A stretch of DNA of 22,482 bases from Chara braunii (lineage: Eukaryota; Streptophyta; Charophyceae; Charales; Characeae). Under the pieces are notes generated by a model. That model was not told where the DNA came from. It saw nothing but the letters and a program-made list of their open reading frames with translations, and did not search any database. The stretch is from positions 666,973-689,454 of the forward strand of contig BFEA01000683.1 of assembly GCA_003427395.1 (NCBI GenBank), given 5' to 3'. The translations under genes and the position numbers were made by a program. This document shows, one piece after another, positions 9,072 through 20,053 of the stretch. Every line of letters starts with the position of its first letter. Within the stretch, counting starts at the first letter, position 1.

Positions 9072-9079
9072 TTCTTAGG

Positions 9080-11864
9080 TAGTTTTTGAGTCATGAGTTT
9101 TTTCATTTTCTTTAAATTTGACTTAGTAAATATTATGCGAGTTCACTTCCTTAAGGGAAGTGTTGCCCGAATTCTTGTTATTTTCATATCGTTACTGAAT
9201 GTTACTGCTTAGTAGTTCAGAATGCAATACGGAGTTGATCTCCGTTAACTCGGCAGGAGGTGTATGCTTTGGTTTTGTGACACAAGTCACCGCTACTTGT
9301 AGATACTTTCAGACGTATTGAGCTTCATCAACTTCTGCTATCGGTTGATAGCGGGTCGGTTTGCGACTCAACTTCTACCTACTTCTGTATCTCAAACCTT
9401 AAAACTTAGCCGTGTGGGTTTGGGGGGTTCCCTCAGATCTCACCCCATTTCTTTCAAAAGGGGTCAACTATCATTTTGGAAGCTAGATAATTTTGGGGGC
9501 CTTCATTGTGAGTTAAGGGGGCTTGAGTTACACGATAATGATGAGGTTGACTCCATTAGTGCATGGAATGTGCTTTGGCAATGTCTGTGTGCAAATATGT
9601 ATCCGTGGAGTTTGATTTTGTCTTTCATGTTGAGATGGTGAATGATTGCCAATAGATGAGTAAGCCGTATGGGTGATTGTGAGAGATGGTTTTCACTAGT
9701 CCCTACACAAACCTCTTTCTTTTTTTTGAGTTTTGTATGTAGCTATGCGTACCTCTATTTTTCCATAGGTTAGAATATATGTAACTGTTTTACCATTTTT
9801 ATTCTCCTTATTCAGGCCATTCTAGGTTCTTGCCTATCACAAAAATGTTTCCCCTATGCGCTGAACACTCACCCCTCGCCCATCATCTCACTCTGCCTAA
9901 AAGCAAGAGATGCCTTAAGGGCTCAACGACTTATCGTTCAACCGTTTTATATCGTGAAAGAGGCATCCTTGATAATATTTTGTTGTTGACACTTGAGTGT
10001 CTTGCGCAACTCTAAAGCCTACAAAAGGTCGTGAGATTGTGGGTAACGAGTGAAGCGCCGCCATACTATTTGATCACGTGAGTGTGCATGACCGAGTGTT
10101 GCGGCCTCCTTCGCACGCGCATTTCTCTTATGCATTTTCATGCAAGCCACATCTTGATGTTCATACATACTCTGAGTTATGGGTTGGAACGTTTGCAAAA
10201 AGGAACTAGGCATGTGTGTGTATTTTAAGTTAACGATATACTCGATTATGCAAAGTGTGGTTAAGTTTAGGTGTCCTCGTCCACCAGTGTAAGGCCACGT
10301 GTAGGAGATAAACTCCCCACACGACAGTTCGCGCACGGGTTTGGTCTAGATGTTGATCAAACGTACCCCCAATGCTACAACGTAAAAGAAATGCCCTTGA
10401 CTGGTCCACCTTTACAATTGCATGTAAAAACTTTCGTATTGTGAACCGGTAGCTCGGCGGGGATACGCCCACCCAAGAGATGGTGACAACTCCCACAGGT
10501 GAAGGTGAGTTATACCTCACGAGACACTATCCTGGTGTTGGGACTTGTGAGAGGTATAGCTGGAGCACTCGGTCGGAGCGGCAAAGCTCCTAGCTTTTAT
10601 GCGACATGTCAAATTCTGCATGACGAGACCGAGAAGATCCTCTTCAGCGGGTACGGTGCGCTCGACAGGTGGCACCACTGTCGACCGAGGTCCTTAAAGA
10701 ACGGACTCGGGTATTTAGGTTGAAGTCAAGGCAAAATGACAACCTTTGATTAGGTTGACGTGGTTAGTCGTACGACAATATAAACGTCGACGAAAATGTG
10801 TTAGGGATATTGCTTTTGTAGAAGGTGAGAAACCTTGTGAGAAGTGTTTCTATTCGTTAGTTGAGCTCTTTATTTGAAGTTGGTTAAGGCCCTTAAGGGT
10901 GGTGATTTAATAGGGTCAGACTATTATGCGATTTTACTGTTTACTAGAAGGCTAGACAAGTGAGGGTGAGGTTCTTGTGACTCTGAAACCATCAGTGACT
11001 GATTGTCCTATGCATGCAAAATGGTAGTTTGCAGGAGGGTAGGTTGGATATACGGGACATCCCTTATGAGTTTGGGCTTCTGTCAATTTGAGTTTGTCCT
11101 CGTTCATATCAAGAGGTTAATGTTGGATAGTTCAAAATGCAGTTGCATATGAGGTTTGCGTACGAGGCTATCCACATGAGGGAAATAACTGGTGGTGGTT
11201 ATAACAATAAGGATTTTTTAATACCTACTGAGTTGAGGCGGCAATTCTTAAGGTTAGGAATGGGTTACTAACCTAGTTATTCAAGATGATAGTTGACTAG
11301 TGAAGGTAATCGAGCATACACCGTGAATTAGAAGGTTGGCGTCATTTGAGTTCTCGCTAAGCCTAGTCTTCGGAGGTGGATTTTGAATTGCTTGGGTTGC
11401 TTTGCATCTGCATGAGAAATTGATGAGTGAAAGTGATCAAGTTATAAACTTAGTTAGTGAAACGATGGGCCTATTTTCGAAGTATGTTTAGTATTATATG
11501 TGTTATTGGTGCTATGACTTAATTGTTTGTTCTTATATATGCATATTTATTGCAATTTGCATGATGTGTGACTGGTATGCGTGTATGGATTGCCTTCCTT
11601 ATGAAAGGATTATTTTTGCATGAGGTCCACGTGCGGCACAATACCGGAGGTGAATGGAGTGACTCACCATTGAGTGAAAATACATTTTTTTTTAACATGA
11701 GTCAGCGTGTGGAGTCTAAACTTGGAGGAAGTGCAAGTCAGGGTCGTTACTTCTTGTAGCTTGAGGTAGTATTATTTGGTCTTGTAAATGGTAGTGAGAC
11801 TCATGTCGGAACTAAGTTCAGAGTTTATAGTGGGGTGTTGTCGCCTAACCCTTGCGACAATACT
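9080..11864. other. No recognisable gene in about 2.8 kb
   Basis: Short open frames at 9318-9641 (plus), 10019-10520 (minus) and 10499-10723 (plus) show no domain or motif I recognise. One imperfect inverted repeat pairs GTTATACCTCAC near 10508 with GTGAGAGGTATAGC near 10549. Otherwise I see nothing. Confidence 0.5.
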
Positions 11865-11887
11865 TTTTTTTTTTTTTTTTTTTTTTT
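11865..11887 (+). repeat. poly(T) run, 23 T
   Basis: A long T tract, possibly the reversed tail of a minus-strand retroposon whose body was not recognised downstream. Confidence 0.9.
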
Positions 11888-13353
11888 GGTTGAAGAGAAT
11901 TATAAACATCTGTATTTTTTCTGACCCCTAGCCTATAAACGAGGCAGCTACTGCTTATTGCCGAAAGGTAGGGGGTGATTCCTTAACCTTTCTTGCATTA
12001 AGCAAGTTTATCTTCACGAAAAGGGTCGGACCATTCTGGAACATGCGAGGTGAGGTTGATCAATTTCATTGGCAAGAGGTTTGAAGAGACAGTGATGTTG
12101 GAATCAAAGGGGGATGGGGTGAGGCTTGACCCTTACAACGGGGCTCGGGAGTCAAAATGTTATCCGAAGAGGATTACACTATCACTCGGCGTGTTATACT
12201 TCGCTCAAGAGTGAGGAGTACCGACTACATTGTTTATTTAATTACATTGTGAGTGTTGTAGTCAGACAACTAGCTCTTATTCCTCATTGTGTGACCCCAT
12301 TTTCATTTTATAGTTGTTGGGTAACTCTTGAGTGTTCTTCAATCTACCGTTGTAACAAGTGTTTTCATCCCCTATTACACTATTATGGTCACTACTATGA
12401 TTATAAATTATTATCGCAACCTATGTGATTAATTTGACATCTTATTATGCGTTATGTTGTAGCCTGCAATGTTAACTTATGTACCATAGTTGCATTTTAC
12501 TATGTTTTGGGGATGACTATAACAACTGCTGATTATTTATTTATATATGTGTGTTTGTCTGTAATCTCTTTATGATGTCCTCCATGTTGATTCTGCATGT
12601 TAAATTTGTGCCCATGGTTTGTTTTTCAAATCTTGTTTGTTTATGCTAACTCCTCAAATTTTTGGATAATTTGAGGACTTCATGTGGATAAAAAATGGTA
12701 AACGCACTTTGTGCAGGTGTTGTCCTTTGTCTCATCCCAAGCGATGGAAGTCTCTTCTTGATTGTGTCGCACAACGACGTCACTTGTTTACAGTAGGATG
12801 TGACTCGACACATTGTTGATAGCTTTGAGATGCATTTGAAAACGACAATTGTTGGGTCATGTGCAAAGGATGACAAACTAGCATAACGTTCTCCGATCGA
12901 TCAACGGGCGAGTATTTAAGTCGAGTCTCGGACGGGCTGTTGGTGGGACATGGCGGGTAGGGATATTGATAAGGTTGAAATTTTGGATATTCAGGGTGTA
13001 TGGAAGGATATATGTTGAAAATGAGAGATTGTTGCAGATCCAGTGCCTCTCATTAGACCTGGCGGACATGTTGCCTAGCGACCCCAATCTAATTGCACTG
13101 AGGATTTTGTCCCACTCATGGAGATGAATCTCAACCATACTCTTTGCTACCAGATTGTTAGCCAAGTAATAACCAAATCAGCACATGCAGTAACATAGAT
13201 AGATGAAATTATGATGATGATTAAAACAATTGTTTATTAATGTCCATGTGAGTCATTCGCCAGTGCAGGGAAAAACAATGGTTGCATATGCACCGTAATT
13301 GTCGAGGAGGCATCAAACATTGAGTTTTTCATATGACTTTTTGGGGTATGTGG
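11888..13353. other. No recognisable gene in about 1.5 kb
   Basis: AT-rich sequence with frames up to 100 codons (12126-12428 plus, 12646-12876 and 12878-13165 minus). None has a familiar motif. I see no repeat structure by eye. Confidence 0.5.
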
Positions 13354-14044
13354 GTTTTGTTTCTTGTTTTGTTTTAATTTTATTTTGCTTCGCTTGATTT
13401 CATTTGCTTTCGTTACATTTCGTTTTATTTTATTTTATTTTATTTTTATTTATGTAATTTTATCGTTTCGTTTCGTTTCATTTCATTTTCATTTTGTTCA
13501 TTTTTTTCCTCGTTTCGTTTCGGTTCATTTCATTTATCGTTTTGTTTCGTTTCTTCCCGTTTCTTGTTTTATTTTGTTTCTCAATTCGTTTCGTTTCATT
13601 TCGTTTCGTTTCGCTTCGCTTCGCTTCGCTTCGTTTCGTTTCGTTTCGTGTCGTGTCGTTTCGTGTCGTTTCGTGTCGTGTCGTGTCGTATCGTGTCGTG
13701 TCGTGTCGTGTCGTGTCGTGTGGTCTCGTCTTGTCTGGTCTCTTATTTTAGCTTCCTTCTAATTTTTTTTTTTCCATTCTTCTCTTTTCTTCTCTTCTGA
13801 CCCCGTCTCATCTCGTTTTGTGTCGCCTCGTCTCGCCTCGTCTTGTCTCACACCTCTCATCTCGCATCTCTTGTCTCGCATCGTCTCGTATCGTCTCATC
13901 TTGGTTCGTTTAGTTTTATTTCGTTTTGTTTCGTTTTGTTTCGTTTTGTTTGTTGTTTCGTTTCATTTCATTTCATTTCGTCTTGTTTCATTTAGTTTCA
14001 TGTCATTTTGTTTCGTTTCATCTTATTTCGTTTCGTTTCATTTA
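13354..14044 (+). repeat. Pentanucleotide satellite (TTTCG/GTGTC variants)
   Basis: About 690 bp of period-5 repeat in blocks. TTTCG/TTTTA-type units come first, then a GCTTC run near 13611-13632, then GTTTC mixed with GTGTC, then a near-pure GTGTC run to about 13720. A T-rich break follows, then TCTCG-type units (13805-13910), and finally TTTCG/TTTTG/TTTCA units to 14044. The plus strand is strongly pyrimidine-rich. Frames rich in RFVSF, or Cys-Arg-Val-Val, are translations of the repeat. Confidence 0.95.
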
Positions 14045-14060
14045 TGTGCAACCTTGTAGT

Positions 14061-14320
14061 TGTAGTATCTTGCATTCTGGTTATTGCTTTTGCTATTATT
14101 GTTATTATTGTTTGTTTGTTTGTTTGTTTCATTTTTAAACTTACTTTTTTCTTTGGTTACTATTGTGGTACTAGCTTGGCTGAAGGGTCAGTGTTAAGGG
14201 CTTAAGGTTTTGGGGTTTAAAGTTTTGAAGTTTAAAGTGTTAAACGTTTAATGTTCAGGTCCACCCTTGTCGAGAAAGTGCGTTTTTCATTTGTTCCCAA
14301 GTTTAATAGATATCCTACTG
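14061..14320. other. No gene seen
   Basis: (TTTG)n-like TTGTTTGTTTGTTTGTTT near 14107-14129 follows the satellite. Nothing else was recognised. Confidence 0.5.
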
Positions 14321-14370
14321 GAGTGTGTAGCCTAGTGGTAGTGCAATAAACCTCCTGCACTCAATCCCAA
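14320..14370 (+). other. Weak tRNA-like sequence (possible SINE head)
   Basis: TAGCCTAGTGG (14328-14338) fits the Pol III A-box consensus. CACTCAATCC near 14359-14368 is a poor B box. Spacing is about 20 bp, shorter than in real tRNAs, so this may be chance or a deleted SINE head. Confidence 0.25.
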
Positions 14371-15540
14371 TTCACGATATGCACAAAAATAACATTAAGA
14401 TGAGAGTTCACACGAAGGCCACATGAATCAACGCACAAAGAATTTCCACCAATAATTATTATATTATACAATAGAAGAGTTTGAGTCTCTTGCGGCTTTA
14501 CTTGTGATCCAATAAAAGCAACGCGACTACAAAGTGGACCCAACTCCCCCTCCCTCAATGTGTGACTCTCCCTCTCCTTTTCACTTGCTTCTGAATTCTC
14601 GCTCTCAACCTTTGTACAACTCTCCCTCACTGTTGCTCTTTCTCTTTTCTACCTCTACTTGGGTCTACACTTGAATATACCCATGCGATGCACCACCATG
14701 AACCTTCGCGGTTATGACCGTCTTCTTTCTCCTCCTAACCCCAACAATGGTTTTCTCCCTCATCAGGCACCCGCTTCACCTTCAGCGCCACCCTCTGTCC
14801 AACACTGTTGCACAAGCAACCAGCAACACTTCCTCAACTAACAAATGAACAACTGAAGTGCCCCTGATATTGTAGCAACTATAAATAGAACTTGTGGACT
14901 TGTGTTGCCTCACCGATGGCCTGTCTGCTGCATATTTTTGTCTTTCTGGAAGTCTTCGGAGTTTCTTGCGATGCAGCTGCAAAATTGGACCTTGGGACTG
15001 ACTTTTCTTGTCGCCACCAGTGAACTTTTACCAACCTACAACGCTTCAACTTCGGACAGTAACTTACTGCGACGCTTCAACATATGGACCCTTGCAAGAC
15101 CTTACCAACTCTGGGACTCGACCTACTGAGACCTAATGGGCTTGGGACCATTTGGGACAAGGCCCAATTGGGACTCATGAGACCGGGACTCGAGGCCTAT
15201 ACAATATGAATTCCTTTCAAATAGAATAATTGCTCTTATGTTTTATTTAGTAAAAACAGAAAAACGTATTGCTCTCATATCACTCAGTACAGGTGATGTC
15301 ACTAGGCGCATATAGAACTGTGAGGTTAGCTATGATGAGGAAGGGAGTCCCTCTCTTAGAGGGCAAGGCAGCTTGAGACTCCTTCAATATCTATCATCAA
15401 TAGGCAGGGCATAGGAAAAAATAGGAGTTTTTTGGAAATGACGGAACTAGCGTCTCTTAACTATTTTGGCTTTCGTCGTCGCACTAGTTGTTTGCCGCAA
15501 GGTTAGCGGTTTCTGGTATTCTGACTCACTAGTGGTTATG
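14371..15540. other. No recognisable gene in about 1.2 kb
   Basis: Pyrimidine-rich stretches (14540-14660) and a segment with repeated GGGAC words (15110-15200). Frames up to 89 codons show no familiar motif. Confidence 0.45.
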
Positions 15541-15544
15541 AGGT

Positions 15545-15945
15545 TGGCAGCATGAAGTTATGGAATGGGATCATAGAAAGGGATCATGAAAGGAAGATGG
15601 AAAGAATGTGGAAGGACCATGGTAGGATCATGGAAGCATCATGGAAGCACCATGGAAGCACCATGGAAGGATGGGGGATCATGGAAGTGTCATGGCAGGA
15701 TCATGAAACGGTCATGGTAGGATTATGAAGGATCGTGGAAAGAATCATGGAAGGATCATGGATCATGGAAGGGCATGAAGGAAGGATCATGGAAGGATTG
15801 TGGAAGGTTCATGGAAGGATTGTGGAAGGATCATGGAAGGATTGTGGAAGGATCGTGGAAGGATCGTCGAAGGATTGTGGAATGTCATTGAAGGATCACA
15901 AAAGGATTGTGGAGGATCGTGGAAGGAATCATGGAAGGATCATTT
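15545..15945 (+). repeat. 11-bp minisatellite (ATCATGGAAGG family), about 35 units
   Basis: Units alternate GGAAGGATCAT, GGAAGGATTGT and GGAAGGATCGT with occasional insertions. The downstream half (15780-15870) is the most regular and shows a two-unit (22-bp) higher-order alternation. The plus frame rich in Gly-Arg-Ile comes from the repeat. Confidence 0.92.
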
Positions 15946-16770
15946 GGCTATTTTATTCCGATGCGGCGTTTAACACACCGTGTCCTTCGGGGCTCGGCCT
16001 ACCGAACGTAAAAAGGCAGGTGGCACCAGGCAAAAAGATGTGATTCTGATTCCATGTTGGAACAGACTTCACAGAACTTGGTGCATGTAAGAAATTGGCA
16101 TTGGAAAAAAGAGGCTGGTATGTTTCAAACATTTTAAAACTTTCCAGATCTACTCCTAGCTGAGCGACTGGCTCTTTACATTGAAAAAATAAAATTAAAA
16201 AGAAAGTGGGACTGTTTCCAACTTTCAGATATAGTATGGCGACAAAGGTGAGTAATGCATGCAACCGGCGTAGTTCGTCTTTTTTTCGGAGATGATGCGA
16301 AAGCACTGCATTCAACAGATGTAATAAAATAGTAAATCGATACTTTCAAAATGATGCTTTTTAATATTTTAGTTTTTTTCATTTTTTTCTTTTCTTTGGA
16401 TTATGCTAAGAGAGGGGGTGGGGGTGGGGGAATGGGAAGGAAAAAAAGAAGAGAAAACAAAGAGAGTCATTTGCCTTTTTTTGGGTGAGGATTACAAGGA
16501 AGCAAAAGCACTGCAGGCAAGCGATGTGTGTGCTACGGATATCATGATATCTATTTGCCCTGTGGAGATTCGTGTACTGGAGAAGCTTTTGGGGACGCAT
16601 GCAGGTATGATGAGCTTTGTTTTCCTTTTTTTGTTTGTTTAAGATGAGCTGCTGGTGGAGAGCTCAGTGGGGAAGCGCACCAACGTATGCTGTTTATAGT
16701 AAGTAAGAAAATCATCACATGACTCATAGAAGTGCTTTTTTTTTATCAATCGAAGCATCGTTGGAGGGGA
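15946..16770. other. No recognisable gene in about 0.8 kb
   Basis: Small frames on both strands at 15953-16642 have no familiar domains. The sequence contains GATATCATGATATC near 16538-16551, a 14-bp perfect palindrome. Confidence 0.45.
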
Positions 16771-16773
16771 GTA

Positions 16774-16928
16774 TCTGCTAACAGGGTTGATAGGAGCAGC
16801 CCCTGTTAGCAGACCCCTGCAGCCCCTGTCAGCAGACCCCTGAGTGTCGATGGCTACTTTCTATTACTGGGGAGCAACACTTGCTTGAAATCGGCTCCAT
16901 TGTCGCCCCCCTGTTAGCAGACCCCTGA
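16774..16928. repeat. Inverted plus direct repeats of CCCCTGTTAGCAGACCCCTG
   Basis: Direct copies lie at 16800-16819, 16823-16842 (one base different) and 16908-16927. The reverse complement TCTGCTAACAGGG at 16774-16786 pairs perfectly with 16801-16813 across a 14-nt loop, giving a 13-bp hairpin. Confidence 0.8.
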
Positions 16929-16949
16929 CGTTTACGAGCTTAGCCAAAT

Positions 16950-17390
16950 GTTTGCAAAAATCAATCTTATTGCAAGCCGCCCCTCCCGGGCAGGTTCTCC
17001 TCCTTCCGGAACCTCCCTCCCAGCCCTATCTCCCTTTCTTTCCCCAACTAGGCCACCCCCTTATGATAGCTCTCTATTGCCAGGACCCCCTAGCCCTTTT
17101 TCACTCACACGATACTGCTGGCTCCACGGCTGTGAGTACTGCTGCTGCTTCCTTCTACTGTAGTGGCCATAGTCTGGCCCAGTTGGTGGGCCGCCCTCTC
17201 AGGCAGATTTCTCCATGTTGGATAGGGCATGGGGCCTCCCAGGAGGAAAGGGTTTTGTAATTAGAGGAAGGCAGGATAGAAGGCTTGAGGGAGAGGGAAG
17301 TAGGGAAGGGCATGGTTAGAGTCACCTGACTGGGGCCGAAGGTTAACCCGGGAGAAGGATAAAGTTTTGTTCTTGATAGGGGACCTGGAA
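16950..17390. other. C-rich then mixed sequence, no recognised gene
   Basis: 16970-17110 is pyrimidine-rich with a proline- and leucine-rich plus frame of no known family. 17260-17390 may belong to the 3' untranslated part of the LINE fragment that follows on the minus strand. Confidence 0.4.
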
Positions 17391-18310
17391 ATGCTAGAGC
17401 GGGAGTCTCTGCCAGGTCGGGTCCAGTGTGACCCATCTGTTCCATACCAGGTTTTGATGCTCATTGAGATAGCACAGAGAGCGGTGTTTGTCTACCCATA
17501 TTGACTGGAAGGAATCCAGGCAGAGCTGCCTCTCAGTCTGATCCTTGGCTGCCTGCAGCTCCCGTTTCATTGCTTTCCACACCTCCTGAGTGTGGGTGGT
17601 TATTGTGGTGATAGTTTTTCGTTTTGATTGATGGAGACCGAACAAGCATTTGCTTACGTTCGTGGGACCACCACATCCTCCAAGCCAGTTTCAGGAGGGT
17701 CAGCCTCATGTACGAGAAGAAGTTGGTAGCAAACGCGTCCCACTGTCGTGAGCGAGGCGTCGCTTGGCCCAGTAAGATAAGGGGCAGGTCCCATGGGTGC
17801 CAGGCGGAGACCCACCATCTCCATAGCTGAGCCACCATTGGCCAGGCCGGGAGGCAGTGTTCCAAGGTGGCTCTCGCAGGCTGGGAAGACCTCCTTGAGT
17901 ACGTGCAGATCGGGGTCAGGATGCCTCTCTTCTCCAAGTCTGTCCTAGAGACAAGCCAGTCAGGGGCGGGCCGACATCTGTGGAGGATCTGCTATTGGAG
18001 AGCATGGTGGGCTGTGGGCATGATTTTGGAATAGTGAGCCCATGATAGCCCCCGCAGAGCCTGAGGGTCCAACAGAGATTCCCTTGCCCATCTGTTCCGG
18101 ACCACCTCCGTTGTTGGAGGAGCCATTCGTGCTGCACTCTGCAACCTGCCTTACTGTGTATTGCCAGACTGGGATAGGCTTGGTTCTCAACCATTCCCAG
18201 TCTGTTGGGTCAAAGGGGGCAGCCTGCTGATAGGGATAGTGGTTTCGTAGGCCCGGTGCTGTTGGTGCTCATTTTGCAGAACCTGCACTCTCATTAGCTG
18301 GCAGGGTGGA
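17391..18310 (-). pseudogene. Second LINE ORF2 remnant: C-terminal zinc-knuckle region
   Basis: The minus strand reads as the rear end of a plant-type LINE ORF2, in pieces joined by frameshifts. One piece (about 18130-17940) includes LRGLSWAHYSKIMPTAHHAL, an in-frame TAG and then RCRPAPDWL. The next (to about 17640) includes CTYS, TLEHCLPAWP and LAWRMWWSHERKQM. The last (17645-17394) ends WNRWVTLDPTWQRLPL at a stop. CTYS...EHCLPAW looks like a degraded Cys/His knuckle of the zf-RVT type found after RT in plant LINEs; the second Cys and last Cys seem lost. A frameshift near 17640 and others near 18110 inactivate it. It does not overlap the part of ORF2 preserved at 1-1640, so whether both belong to one family cannot be told here. 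Confidence 0.72.
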
Positions 18311-18500
18311 GCCTCACAGTCCTGGTCCTCCTGCCTGTGCAGCAGGGACCATCAAGGGGCTGGCAGGTGAGGTTCATATGCGCTTTGAGTTTTGCTCAGG
18401 TGAGGGAGGCTTGGCTAACCTGGTATATACTAACATAGGCACGGGGAGATCAGAGAATCCGGTTGCATATAGAAGTTTCCGAAGGTCATTTGAAAAAAAT
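18311..18500. other. Unassigned sequence next to the LINE remnant
   Basis: The LINE reading may extend a little further on minus, but I cannot support it beyond about 18310. Confidence 0.35.
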
Positions 18501-18502
18501 CA

Positions 18503-18532
18503 AAAATAAATAAATAAATAAATAAATAAATA
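18503..18532 (+). repeat. (AAAT)n microsatellite
   Basis: About seven AAAT units. Confidence 0.92.
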
Positions 18533-18700
18533 GAAATTGGAGGTCATCGTGTGACAACTCTCGTATCTTTATTAATAGGCTGTATACAAGCAGGCTGCGC
18601 TTTTGATGTATCTGCCTGGTGGGCACATGAAAAATAGGGTCGGCAAATTAACATTTAGGCCCTTTAGGGTTCTGATCCTCTTACGTGAAACCTAAAAAAG

Positions 18701-18845
18701 GGGCTTTTTTTTTTTTTTTTTTTTTCAAAGAAACGGGCTCAGTGCCCAAGGCTCCAATTATGAATTTGATTACAACATTTCAAACACACACCTCTTCCCA
18801 TTTTTATTTTTATTTTTCAAAGAAACGGGCCCAGTGCCCAAGGCT
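18701..18845 (-). repeat. Two identical short retroposon-like 3' ends with A-rich tails
   Basis: On plus, a T run (about 18703-18725) then CAAAGAAACGGGCTCAGTGC and CCAAGGCT (to 18753). The same sequence with one difference follows a T-rich stretch at 18812-18845. On minus each reads AGCCTTGGGCAC...CCCG then an A-rich tail. Both stop at the same AGGCT boundary. Confidence 0.7.
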
Positions 18846-19053
18846 GGAAGAGCCTCAGCCACTGCTCCCTTGGAGTCAGACCCAACGTTCAGAATCGGCA
18901 ACTTTAGCAGTTCTCCCGAAATTATGGAGCAAAAAAGGGGACCCCCCTAAATCTGCCAAGCGCCACTGCGGGTAATGACTGGCGCAGTTTTAGACCCCCG
19001 CTAAACTTGCACATTTTGGAACTCACACCGGCGCCACTTTGTCTTTTCTTGCC

Positions 19054-19339
19054 TATTTTCAAACTAAAAGTGTACCACAGCCACAGTTTCCCCAAGCTTG
19101 AATTACCTGGGGCCAGTCACCTGTGCATATATCTCAGGACTGCCACCCTTTTTATAAAAAAGGAAACGTCTTAGAGGACTATGTATGGTAGGANNATNNT
19201 CCTACCATACATAGTCCTCTAAGACGTTTCCTTTTTTATAAAAAGGGTGGCAGTCCTGAGATATATGCACAGGTGACTGGCCCCAGGTAATTCAAGCTTG
19301 GGGAAACTGTGGCTGTGGTACACTTTTAGTTTGAAAATA
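19054..19339. repeat. Perfect palindrome with 143-bp arms and symmetric Ns; probable assembly artefact
   Basis: 19054-19196 is the exact reverse complement of 19197-19339. The centre is GGA-NN-AT-NN-TCC, with N at 19194-19195 and 19198-19199, so even the unknown bases are mirror-placed. Symmetry of the Ns suggests one sequence was joined to its own reverse complement during assembly. A real foldback cannot be excluded. Confidence 0.95.
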
Positions 19340-19698
19340 CTGTGTCTGCCAACTGACCATTGTGGCCCATTTCAGGGACGCGTTTATTGAAAGCTATGAT
19401 GCTTGCCACTATTTGGTTGATATGCCTTAAACCACCGGTGCCGGTGAGCCTCAGTTCATAGACCGACCCCTAGACCTGAATGGCGTGAAACATCACTCGT
19501 ATCAGGGCACACCTACTTCTGAATCAATTGAAATATGCATTTGGTTTGGTCGCCAACTTCGGTGTGGATTTTATTTGTTTACTTATTTTTAAACTAAGCT
19601 ATATTCTTCTCTCAATTTCACCTTTCACTACCTACCTACCGCTACTCCTGAGCCTATACAGGGGACTCCTGCGGGCATAGCTACATCTCATGCACACA

Positions 19699-19700
<2 letters not shown>
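19340..19700. other. No gene seen
   Basis: Unremarkable sequence between the palindrome and the (CT)n tract. No family was recognised. Confidence 0.5.

Positions 19701-19701
<1 letters not shown>

Positions 19702-19781
<80 letters not shown>
19702..19781 (+). repeat. (CT)19-20 followed by T41
   Basis: A dinucleotide tract runs straight into a 41-42 base T run. Read on minus it is a long poly(A) followed by (GA)n, placed 3' of SINE-like copy B. It is therefore most likely that element's tail and a microsatellite grown from it. Confidence 0.93.
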
Positions 19782-19787
<6 letters not shown>

Positions 19788-20053
19788 TCCATGGTGTTGT
19801 AGAGGCCAGTCACTGAGTACACAGTGATCACCTGGAGCACTAGGCCATGGGTGTCCTGGAATATGAGACCACCTCCCATCCCACCCTCACGTCAATACTC
19901 CTAGCGCACCCCCTATCCCACTATCCTACCTCAGTGTGACCAGCACTCAAGACCATTACCCTACCAATGGGCAGGTAACTTGGACCCAACAGCAGTGATA
20001 GGCACCAGGGCTGATAGGTTGCCCAGCCCTGGTGGAAGCGGAATCGGACGAGC
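19741..20053 (-). mobile_element. SINE-like retroposon, copy B
   Basis: 19811-20053 matches 2254-2500 over about 245 bp with scattered substitutions, and the 5' end on minus (GCTCG) stops at the same place in both. In this copy the 5'-proximal hairpin is perfect: CCAGGGCTG pairs with CAGCCCTGG over a 10-nt loop (minus). It has about 30 bp more at its 3' end than copy A, then the long A tail. No clear target-site duplication was found, because the left side is microsatellite. Confidence 0.7.

Noticed and set aside
8500-9180. LTR pair suggested by CTTCCTTARGGGRAG-TGTTG at both sides of the MITE
   Set aside because: Similarity covers only about 45 bp, with no TG...CA ends, primer-binding site or flanking duplication.
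13364-14205. Several plus frames of 65-132 codons rich in Phe, Arg, Ser and Val
   Set aside because: They are translations of a period-5 satellite, which is open in multiple frames when its units lack stop codons.
14750-14775. TCATCAG with TTTTC upstream, a possible hammerhead core on minus
   Set aside because: Stem II would have almost no bases and there is no pairing stem III or GTC triplet.
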